Part shown: positions 46,765 through 56,451 of the stretch, in pieces
Numbering within the stretch: the first letter of the stretch is position 1
Layout: the number at the start of each line of letters is the position of its first letter
NCBI GenBank assembly: GCA_036320915.1
Contig: JAXBDG010000009.1
Coordinates: 1,302,001 to 1,366,000, forward strand
Source of the DNA: Linnemannia elongata
Taxonomy: Eukaryota > Mortierellomycota > Mortierellomycetes > Mortierellales > Mortierellaceae
Direction of reading: 5' to 3'
DNA length: 64,000 bases
The notes under the pieces: model-generated
The model's input: only the letters and a program-made list of their open reading frames with translations
The model's database searches: none
Told to the model about the DNA's origin: nothing
Translations under genes and position numbers: made by a program

Positions 46765-47982
46765 ATGAAGTTCTCAAGAGCCACTACTCTTATCGCCTTG
46801 TGCGCAGTCTCCTGTCTGGTCGTCCTACCCTCAGTGGTTAACGCTCAACATGATCCTATCAAACCACCAATAATCGGCACAGGGAAAGGAACAACCGAGA
46901 CATCGTCAACCACCACCCAGTCGTCCACCACAACTACCCAACCTGCCACCACCACAACAACTACCCAACCTGCCACCACCACCGCCGCCGCCACCACCAC
47001 TGCAGCTTCTAGTCGTCCAGTCACTACCACTGCTGCTCCTAAGCCTACAGCAACCTCATCAGTAGCCGTTATCCCCACTCAAATTCCTCCCCCAGCTCCT
47101 ACGGGCACTGGAGGAGTGATAGGAGCAGCATGTCTTAACTCTGATGGCTGCGGAGGATTGTTGTGTGCACTCACAACAGAAAGCCCTACCGCAGGAACTT
47201 GTCAAGCTATGCCCGCACACGTCTGCCCTTCCAACCCCCAGCAGAATTGCACAAAGAGTTCAGACTGCAACGCTGCCTATTCGTACTGCATGCTCAATAA
47301 TGGAATGATGATTTGCGCAGGCTTGGGTACCCCCGGAACATCCGACTATTGCGCTGACAGCAGCGATGGAAGCCTGGGCCCTACAATCAAGTACGCAGGA
47401 ATTGCTGTCGGATGTGTTGCTGCCCTCGGTCTGCTCTTTGCCGGAGTTCGCTGGCAACGTCGCCGCCAACGATCCAAGGTCCCCGAGAACATGTTTGGCG
47501 AGATTGACTATGGCATGACCGACCGTAGTGCCCCCAAGAGCGCCGAACAAACCTATCCCTTCTCAAGCCGTCCCCATGCACATGGAAGCGACCACGCTCC
47601 CTCGCCTCATGATAACGGATACGACAACCAGTACTACGACGACGGATATCAGAAGGACCAGTATTACGGCAACGACCAGTATAACAACAACAACCAATAC
47701 TACGGAAACCAGCAGGACAACTATGGCCACGATCACCACAGTGGTCACGGCGGTCAGGGTGGTCAGGGCGGAGGATTCTACGACAATGTGGACTACAACG
47801 ACTACCCCCAGAACGGTGGTCATCACTCCCCGATTGCAAGCCCTGCTGCTGCTGTCAGGTCGCCCCGGCAGAACAACTACGGTGCCGAGCCCTCCGAAAT
47901 GGACTATGGCGGGCATGGCGGCAATGGCGGATATGGCCAAGGCGGTCATGGCGGTCATGGTGGTCAAGGTGGATACTACTAG
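46765..47982 (+). CDS. Mucin-like single-pass membrane protein with Cys-rich ectodomain and Gly/Tyr/His-rich tail
   Basis: A single exon of 405 residues. A clear signal peptide (1-27, cleavage after VVNA) is followed by a Thr/Ser-rich stalk (~40-105) suited to O-mannosylation. A module with ten cysteines follows (~121-205; spacing C-x5-C-x4-C-x11-C-x7-C-x7-C-x5-C-x6-C-x8-C-x11-C). One membrane segment (~210-231, YAGIAVGCVAALGLLFAGV) ends in WQRRRQRSK, which places the tail in the cytosol. The ~170-residue tail is rich in Gly, Tyr, Asn, Asp and His (GGHGGHGGQGGYY at the end). The layout resembles fungal cell-wall stress sensors of the Wsc/Mid2 kind, but the Cys spacing is not that of a WSC domain I recognise. 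Function unknown. AATAAA at 48062-48067. Confidence 0.85.
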   Translation: MKFSRATTLIALCAVSCLVVLPSVVNAQHDPIKPPIIGTGKGTTETSSTTTQSSTTTTQPATTTTTTQPATTTAAATTTAASSRPVTTTAAPKPTATSSVAVIPTQIPPPAPTGTGGVIGAACLNSDGCGGLLCALTTESPTAGTCQAMPAHVCPSNPQQNCTKSSDCNAAYSYCMLNNGMMICAGLGTPGTSDYCADSSDGSLGPTIKYAGIAVGCVAALGLLFAGVRWQRRRQRSKVPENMFGEIDYGMTDRSAPKSAEQTYPFSSRPHAHGSDHAPSPHDNGYDNQYYDDGYQKDQYYGNDQYNNNNQYYGNQQDNYGHDHHSGHGGQGGQGGGFYDNVDYNDYPQNGGHHSPIASPAAAVRSPRQNNYGAEPSEMDYGGHGGNGGYGQGGHGGHGGQGGYY

Positions 47983-48491
47983 AGACTGACCTTTGAATAG
48001 CGTGGAACGTTCCTTGTTCCACGTCGAATACAACAATGGATATACCTTTTTTAAGCACAAGAATAAAAACACGATACATCAGCCCTCTCTGTCCGCATGA
48101 TTTCAATGTAATAAGTCTAGGCGTTCATACTAATACTTTTCTGGGAACTGGGCTGGGTTACACCTAATGGTCACGTGCCGGTTTTCCTCTGGTCGAGGAG
48201 AACTAAAGTGAGCGATGTCCTTGAAGCTCCCATCCGCATCCTTTCAACATCTCAGGACCTACACGCTCAAAAAAAAACCTAGCAAAACACGCGCCGACAG
48301 GATAACCACCAGACAAGCAGCAACAGCAACAATACTTCATCGATTAGCAAAGACAGGCCACACAACCTACACCCGCAACTAAACCAAGGCCGACAGAAGA
48401 CAGAGCGGCCCGGTCCTATTTTCACAGCTCGTCTCTCTGCCCCATCCATTGTCACTCACAACAACAACACCAACAACAACAACGCAGCCCC
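47983..48491. other. Spacer between mucin-like gene and UNC50
   Basis: 3' flank and promoter. A CAA/CAACAA-rich leader (48298-48490) precedes the UNC50 ATG. No gene seen. Confidence 0.5.
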
Positions 48492-50461
48492 ATGACAATC
48501 CTTCCTTTGAGCTCAACGCCCGGGAGGAATACTCCCAACCAGCAGACCTCGTCGTATTTCCCTTCACAAGACACCGGGCCGACGATCGGCATCCCAGGAC
48601 AGAACGGCGGTGCATTTGGTCGACGAAAGTCGGATGGGGGACATGGTTTTGGCTTTGGAGGGTCCAACAGCAACAGTGGACGGGGTCATCGTGGGGGTAT
48701 CAACGGAGGAGGGGTCTCCAACTTTGTCCCTCTCTTCCTGAGGCGACTCTTTCGTTTTCCACACATGGATTTCCAGGTACAGTCTCAAGGTCTTAAGCTT
48801 TATCGGCGAAATGAAGACAGGAAAAGACGTACACTGTTACGGAACGGACAATGCGAACAATGGCAACAGAAACCCGATGAAGGGGTGTGCTATTTACCCC
48901 CCTCCTCCTCCTCGCCCCCCCTCCCACCTTGCAAACTGAGATATCTCCAGGAGTGACAGTGGTCTAACGCCTATCTTGGACGCCTCCTAACATCTTTATT
49001 TATTTTTTTTGGTACACACGTTAGTTCGCATTATGGCAGATGGCGTACTTGTGCATATCGCCAAGGATAGTGTAGGTCTAACTGGACTTCATGGACGTTA
49101 TTATGCATTACCAGGAAACATGTCGGCCGTCAATTCGACTAACACCTTGTATTTTGATGTCTCTACTTTCATGATTTAGATACCGTAATATCCATTATCA
49201 CAAACGTAAGCACTAAGTTGTTATTGACGACAAATATATTGTCCTGAGATATTAGGGCAAGGATAGAGCAGATGTGCATTAACTGCAGGGGCAATTGATC
49301 ACTAACGACGTTCCTCATGGCTATTATTGCTAATCTTATAGAAACCAAGAACCAATGGGCAAGAGATGATCCTGCATTCATGGTGATTCTCTCCGGACTT
49401 TTGGGCTGTAAGTGATACAGTGGATTATCATCGCACTCAAAGGAAACACGAGCAATGAAATCTAGGTTGCAGGAGATTAACGGCTTTCTTTTTCTGCTTC
49501 CTGGAAATTAACATTTAGGCTCGGCGATTGCATGGGGTTTGGTGTACGGACATGGAATGATCGGTATCCTTCGCATGATCCTCTACATGGTCTTTGTGGA
49601 CTTTGTGGTCATTGGAGTGATCGTGGCGACCGTTTGCTGGTGAGTCTTGCTGCTTCTTGTTTTATGCCATCAAATTATTCAAGTCGGAGATGCATGCATT
49701 CAAGTATCAGGACTGTCGCTTAAACTTAGGTCTTCTTCACTTTTTTGCTTTGTAGGGCAATTGCCAATCGTTTCTTGGCAAGGGCGAGCGTATACTCAAC
49801 GGATCAGTCGGTGGAGTGGCAATACGCTTTCGACATTCACTGCAACGCGTTCATGCCTGTCATTGTACTCTTGTACATCATTCAGATGGTGTTCATGAAG
49901 ATCTTGCTCAAGGATGCTTGGATCTGCACCCTGCTCGGCAACACCCTATACATGACGGCGATTGTCTACTACTGCTACATCACCTTCCTTGGGTACAATG
50001 GTAAGAAGATTCCATGCGTTTTGGTCATTGTTGCGTCAATCAAAATTGGCTTTTCATTGAAACAACTAAGTGGTCAGGAGACTAAGACAATCAACGTGGT
50101 TAATTTCATTATTGATTATCGATAGCTCTTCCATTCTTGAGACACCCAGAGATGTTCTTATACCCCATTACCATCTTTGCGATCGTCTACGTGATCGCAC
50201 TCATCCTCGGCATCAACATCAGCTCCAAGGTCCTTTTTCTTTACTTTGGGTAAGCCTTAGTGAGCGTTCCCCATATTTGAACGAAAGAAGGCCATACATA
50301 GGAGGCAGGAGCGGGAATGGAGATGGAACGAATACAGTTCTTTTTTTTTTCGATCCCGGAATTGGCAGGCTGGCATTGCTATTTTCTATTATACACCATT
50401 AAACTCTAACAGGCATATATTTGTACCATCTGCGATGAAGGAAAGCACAATGAAGAAGTGA
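48492..50461 (+). CDS. UNC-50 / Gmh1 family Golgi membrane protein
   Basis: A multi-pass membrane protein of the Golgi (yeast GMH1, animal UNC50), linked to Arf-GEF Gea1/2 and receptor trafficking. Eight exons (48492-48776, 49025-49071, 49180-49205, 49342-49407, 49519-49639, 49756-50000, 50126-50249, 50413-50461) give 320 residues. After a Gly/Ser-rich N-terminus come the family landmarks LRRLFRFPHMDFQ, FALWQMAYLCISPRIVYRNI, QTKNQWARDDPAF, SVEWQYAFDIHCNAFMPVIV, LLGNTLYMTAIVYYCYITFL and LRHPEMFLYPITIFAIVYVI. Exons 2 and 3 are only 47 and 26 nt. The last exon adds GHIFVPSAMKESTMKK; if intron 7 is retained, translation stops at TAA 50251-50253 after LYFG, so the C-terminus is the least certain part. 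Confidence 0.92.
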
Positions 50462-50534
50462 GTAGAGTGTTTTATTATTCATGGTATCGGGAATTGGGAG
50501 GAGCGCCACGACGACGCGTTTGTGTGGTATCTAT

Positions 50535-50967
50535 TTACTGGAGAAGGGCCAGGCAACCGGCTGTGGTGACAGAGCCGGTCCTGAGGAAGTACTCGATCGC
50601 ATTGAACGCCACAGCTATAGAGTTGGTGTGGTGGAGAGAAAAATACGTTGTGTCAGCAGCTTTGCAATACCCACATTGTCAGAAAACAAAAAGAACGAGA
50701 CGTCGGAAAAGAAAGAGATCACATACGAGAGACCGCCTGCGCGAGATGCTCGCTAAGATCTAAACTGCAGAGATCCTGCAGCACAACATTATGGACATTA
50801 GGACCGAGAGTACGAAGGAATCCGTTGGTATAAGGTGTTACCAACTCGTCGTATCTAGCAAAGCAAGAATTCGTGTCAGTACGCGTTTTTCCATGACAAC
50901 GTGCCTGAAGACAAAATAGTGGTCACAAAACGCGTCGAAGAATTCATCGTGTTTGCCTTACTTGCTG

Positions 50968-51015
<48 letters not shown>

Positions 51016-51686
51016 CCTTACTTGCTGACAAGCATCAGGTACTTGACTTGTGGGTAAGTGTCGCCCCCTTCAGCAAGCTGGTCCAGGAACGGCGCTCCTA
51101 GCGTGAGTTGGAAACAAGCCTTGCACACGGGGTTAAGCACCCCCTTGACAGCACCAAATAAATTGGCTGCCTCTAAGACGGTGACAATATTCGCGAGGGT
51201 GGTTCCATACTGGTTGGATCCGATGGCGGCAAAGTGATCAACCTTGGCAGTTCCGTTACAGTACTTGAGGTAGACACGAGGCAGCGTCGAACCCTCAGAG
51301 TGGCCGACCAGATCGACTTTGGATGCGCCCGTGGCTGCCAGGACCTTATCGATAAAGTCCGAGAGCTCCTTTGCACTGATCATCAGATCATTCAGACCAC
51401 CAAGGATGGGGACACCGGGCATATGGCCATAGTCCAGACTGTAAGCGCAGTAGCCCTTGAGAGCGAAGCGAGGGCCCATGTAGGCAAACTCGCCAGAGTT
51501 TCCAAGTAGACCGTGGAGGAGAATGACAGGGTTGGGCTTGGAGGAGCTAGGCTTGCAGTCCATGTCGTTGTATCGTCCAAACAGACCGCGCTTCTCGAGG
51601 ACCGAGGGGACGGGGCTTGAGGTGATTGTGGTGGCGATTGTGAGAACTGCCAGTGCAATTGCTGATAGCGTTTTCTTGAAGAGCAT
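50535..51686 (-). CDS. Secreted triacylglycerol lipase-like alpha/beta hydrolase (lipase class 2)
   Basis: Three exons (51022-51686, 50727-50854, 50535-50614) give 290 residues. A signal peptide (1-~23) is followed by a short propeptide ending in EKR (31-33), a likely Kex2 site. The oxyanion region is VILLHGLLGNSGEF (54-67). The nucleophile is S130 in VGHSEGS, the acid D224 in SKYDELVTPY, and the base H258 in DLSEHLAQ. The aspartate and histidine come from exon 2, which confirms the splicing. Cys residues (C44, C80, C143, C188, C191, C251, C284) suggest disulfides. ATATTTAAG ~120 bases upstream of the ATG may be a TATA element. The frame runs on upstream to 51887, but the signal peptide fixes the start. 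It is tail-to-tail with UNC50 (73 bases). Intron 1 carries a 47-base poly(T) (sense strand) insertion next to its 5' splice site. Confidence 0.9.
50955..51027 (+). mobile_element. Poly(A)-only insertion with 13-bp target-site duplication
   Basis: GCCTTACTTGCTG at 50955-50967 is repeated exactly at 51015-51027, and the 47 bases between are pure A (50968-51014). This is the footprint expected of a retroposition event that delivered only a poly(A) tail. The duplicated 13-mer includes the last bases of lipase exon 1 and its 5' splice site on the minus strand (CAGCAA|GTAAGGC). The repeat is seen directly; the mechanism is inferred. Confidence 0.75.
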
Positions 51687-53402
51687 AGCGGAGAGGCGAG
51701 GTTGCTTGGGGATCGGTATACGAGATGGGAAAGAGGAAAGGGGAAGAGAAGTTAAAGGAAGAAGAGGTGAGGATGTGAAGAAACCTTGAAGACTGGCCAC
51801 ACTTAAATATCTGACTGATTGTGTCACTTTCTTCGGATCACACTGCTGTTTAGTAATGAAAGGGCATATTGAACTATTGTCCATCAATATAAGGCATGAT
51901 TTCCCAGGAGTTGACCAAACAACAGAAAACTGGGAAGAGAGAAAAGGAGCCAGCCGAGAGGAGGCAACAGTACATGCAAGGCTTGTGGTAAGTGTTTTGT
52001 TTGTTTGTAGGCTTGTCGTAATCTAAAATTTGGCTCAGATCCCTGCATCCCCTTGCAGGCAAGTGTAAAAAATAAGGAGGAGGAAAAACAGACCTAAAAA
52101 ATAAAGTGGAGAAAGCAATCTAAAGAAAGGAATGTGGAGAGGAGTAGGCAAGAGAGCCGTTTTTTTATTCGCATTGATGCTTATGAACAGAAAGGGTACC
52201 ACTTTTTTCGCCAGCCGGTGGAAGAGGTTACAGGTACCAATTCCTTGTTTACGACAGTCGACTGCAATTGATGACAGCGGTATAAACAAAACGGCCTCGA
52301 TAACTCCTTACAAATCCTGAATTCGTTGCCGGGTCAAAGCACTCTTGCGGCCCTATTTTATTTTATTTTATTTGTTTGACATGTATCATTTCCATCATCT
52401 TTGAAATGCTGCACTATCTCAATACATCGAGCAAAGTACCTGCCTGTCTGGCCATCCAGGGGAAAATTGCTCCTACAAACACAGGGAACAATTCAGGGAC
52501 CGAGAAAAGCATCAGCAAGGGTTGTGATACAAGCATCAGGGGAGTGTGAAGACAATGGACGCCTTCAAATACGGAAAAGAGGCCTAAGCGAGCCTTTTTG
52601 CGATATCGTTTTTATTTTATGAGCCTTTCTGTCGTTCCGGCTAGCATTCACAAACAACTTTCTTGGCCAGACTTGTGGCGTTCGCGGCGCTCTCCATTTC
52701 TAACATCCCTCTTTCATTGCATTCAACGAGGGAGCTAGTGGTTTCATGACACCCGATCGATACCGAGTGAAATTGAAGTGGTGACATGTGCTTGCTCTTT
52801 CTCGACCTAGCATCGGCCCACACGCGGTTCCTACCGCTTCTTCTCTACGTGTTTAAGAGTGTGTGAGATGAGGGACGAGTGAGAGCTCACCCGCATCTTC
52901 AATCCGCCACCAATTAGCCTCATCTGTTTACTGCGCGAGTGAGGCTTCACTTCTTTTTTCCCTTCATTATTCTTTCACCCAATCTCTCTCCCAACACGTT
53001 AACTCTCTCCAGCACTATACTTACTATCGCTACCATTATGCATCCATACAAGTCAATTGTCCACAGACCCAAGGGAAGGGTTCACTTGCCTCCCCCATCT
53101 CATACACCTTTCCTGATTACTCGTCTTCTTTTTCTTTCACTACAGTTTACAGTTGCCCCCCTCCTCTTCATCTACATCATGTCTGAATGTAGGTCGACTT
53201 GTACCTTCCAAGATTTACAAATAGAGATGATCTCGCCTGAATGTAGGTAACCGTTCAGGCTGCTAAAGATTAGCAACTAATCTTCAAAAGGCGTTTAAAG
53301 AGCAAGCTGAAAGAACTACCAAGATTTTTGAGGCACTATTCGAGGCCCTTGCCTTGATGGCCTGTATTATATATAGTACGACATAAAAAAGGTGAAATAA
53401 CA
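51687..53402. other. Intergenic region
   Basis: 1.7 kb between the divergent-facing lipase start and the 3' end of the ABCG gene. A pyrimidine-rich leader-like stretch (52950-53035) precedes ATGs at 53038 and 53179 (MSEC...), with GAATGTAGGT at 53185-53194 and again at 53239-53248. This could be a broken or truncated gene start, but no downstream exons are evident. Confidence 0.4.
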
Positions 53403-56400
53403 CTAGGCGAGCAAGGAACGAATCCTGGTGGTCAAGACAGCCCACGCCATTAATCGATAGGCGACCATCAGTACTACAATCATTCCCAGATTGAATCCCA
53501 AACTCTGATTCTCCCATTCCAAGTACGAGAGAACAGCATCGCCACTGAAAAATAGTTGTGATAATGTTGAGGTGCGCGCAGAGGAGGAGGTGGCGGCGGG
53601 TATGCTTACTTGAAGACCGCGGAACTCTTCGAGGGCGATAGATATGGATGCGTAGCGAAAGACGGATACGTAGTTGACGACTTGGAGGATGGGCGGTAGT
53701 TTGACGATAAGGAATCCTGCCAGGAACGATAGCCAGACAATCTACATGTTACAAATGAGAAAAAAAAGGGGGGGAAATGAATGAGAAGGTAGGCAGGCAG
53801 CAGTCAACATTCCAAAACCAAATACATCTTGACTTTGGTCACAAAGACCAAAAAAAACATACGGTAGAGTTCATGAGGGCGACACCAAGTCCAGCACTGG
53901 AGGCAAAGTAGCAAGAGTAGGCAATGCCAAGACTCTCTCCCGCAGTGATATATGCAAAGTTGACAAGCACCATGACCGCTGCACTTGCCACGGTTGTCCT
54001 AAGCCTCGTAACGGCCATGATCCATAAAGCTGACAAACTTGAGCTTACGATTGTTATTGGGAGCTCGTTGAGCATGTAGGCGAGTAAGAAAGACGATGCG
54101 CTGTAGCTTCCGTTCGACATTTCCCTGAGTGCTACTCCGCTCTGTATTAGGTACAAAAGAGCATAACAGATCAACCAAGAGTTAGCCAGCGATCGGTAGA
54201 ATGTGATGAAAGGAACAAAATGCGCAAAGTACTGTGCAGGCGTATTTACCTCCTTGGGAAAGACTTCAAGGTGAATGATAAGGCCAGACAAGGCACCTCC
54301 CATGAGCTGGTGGAAAAGACCGAGGCGATTCAAGAGCCCATCAGGAGTATCCTCAAGACCCCAGTAGAATAAAGTGATGATAACGGAGATAAGAAACGGC
54401 TCCATGATCCGGTTCAAGTAGGCTCCATGTTGACGGACCGCGTTCTTGAACATGCGCTGAGTCAGAGTTCTGGTGGCGGCGATGAATCCTGCGTGGTGAG
54501 GTACTTCTGTGCCCAGTGTATCCTCAGAACTGCCGTCGCTAGCGCCAATATCACCAGCGACTCCTGATTCAGCCGCCTTGTGCAACTTCTTTGCCTGCTC
54601 CTGCTTGTATAACGTAGTCAGGATGTTTATGGTGGTCCTGGAAGCCGCTTCTTGTTCGCGCGATCGAAAGTTGACTGACGCCGTGTCGATCATAAAGTCT
54701 AGTGAGGGTTTTGTGTCAACCAACAAACGATGGACAAAGTTAGCTCATACACGCAAACAATATTACTCTTCAGTTGTGACGAGGTGCATTGCGAAATACA
54801 GCCAACCTACCAGGGGGGTTGGTGTAGAGCGGCAAGGAATGTCCTGCACGCTCAAAGTGATCCATAGCTTGATCAGCTCGACCCGCATATGCCAGCCTTC
54901 CACCACTCACAAGTAAAATAACATCATCCAACTCCTCCCAGATGTCCACTCGTGGTTGGTGGATCGTGCACACAACCGTTCGACCCGATGTCGCAATCCT
55001 TTTCAGCGTCTGCATCACCGAAAGTGCTATTTCATAGTTGATTGCAGAAGGAGGAGTGTTTCTTTGTTAGCCCGTGGCTCTTTTCTCAATGCGCGCAGAA
55101 ACGACTCACAACTATTGCTTGAGCTCATACCTGTCAAGGCATCAAGGCCACTGGTAGGCTCATCAAGGAACAGGCACGCAGGCTCATTGACAAGTTGCAT
55201 CCCGATGGAAACGCGTCTTCTTTGACCGCCCGAGCATCCCGACTTTTCGCTGTTTCCAATCATCACGTCGGCACACTCTTGAAGACCCATCAACTCGACT
55301 ACCTCCTCCACTCGTGCTCGCTTCTCGATTGCCGACAAGGTCTTGCCCACACCAAGCTCGGTTGCATAGTCCAGGGTCTCTCGGACGGTTAGATGGGTCA
55401 ACAACATCCCATCTCCTTGTCGGACATATCCAGACACAGTGTTGATTTGGCCGATCGAGGGGTTTTTGGTCCTGTTAAAGTAGATGTCGCCTGAGACCTG
55501 TATGCCTTCCTGTGTCCTGTTGAGTAGTGCATTAAGAAGTGTTGTCTGAATTGAAAAGGAAGAATTGTGTCAATGAAAATGGAGCTCAAGCACAGATATC
55601 ATCCACATTGCCATAAACAACGTAGTAACTACCTTTCCAGAGCCACTTCCTCCAAGAATGGCGGTCAGCTTTGCTGGTGGAATGACAATGTCAATCTTGG
55701 CCAACAACACCCTGCTCGCCTCATCAGACCCCCGAGTTAAACCAACCCGCTCAAAGAGACCACGCTTGACCAAAGACAACGACAAGTCCACAACCCGAAT
55801 AGTGACAGACGCACGTGTCAGTCCATCATGACCAGGGATGTCCACCCGGATCTCCGACTCCTCCTCCAAGGACTGTTTCTTCTCTGCGCTGTGCCTCTCG
55901 GTCCTCCTCTTGACCAACGAATTTTTGCCTCCTTTGCGGCTGACAAACAAGCGCGTGAAGGGAAGGAACATATTTTCAAAGGGCGACTTTCGGGAGCAGG
56001 CCAGGGAATCCTTCTTGGGGAAGAGAGTCAGGATCAGCCAGGCGAGCAGGAGGTAACCGAAATAATGCAATGCGAAATAGATCAGTCGATCGGGGTAAGC
56101 ATGAGGCTTCACTTGGAGGATGTCTACCAAGATCGTATTTCCTTCCCATGGGACACACAGTACTGGATCCCATAGGTCGAGCGAGCCAGGGCGGGTAATA
56201 GAGGCCGGAGAGAGTCGAAAGGGACAGGCGAACCGTCTGTCTGTGAATTCGAGGCTGGTCCATGTTTGATAGGCAAGGCGATGAAAGGAAACGATCTCGA
56301 TCCAGCGGACGCCTCTTGGTATTTGATTCGTCGGAATAATAAACCCGGCGGTCAATGCTAACCACAAAAAAAAAATAGATAATGTGCAGTGGTGTGTGAG

Positions 56401-56409
56401 ACGTGGGTG

Positions 56410-56451
<42 letters not shown>

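Noticed and set aside
50251..50253. TAA as the natural stop of UNC50
   Set aside because: It lies inside a GTAAGC donor; splicing to 50413 adds a short tail in phase and gives a C-terminus closer to family length. Kept as an alternative in the entry.
51687..51887. N-terminal extension of the lipase from an ATG at 51887
   Set aside because: It would bury the signal peptide behind 67 residues, and a TATA-like element lies inside the extension.
53545..53609. Candidate intron (GTAAGC...TTTTTCAG, 65 nt) in the last ABCG exon
   Set aside because: Removing it shifts the frame and destroys the canonical last membrane helix (LGMIVVLMVAYRLMAWAVL). Left unspliced, the frame reads through GDAVLSYLEWENQS to the stop at 53403.
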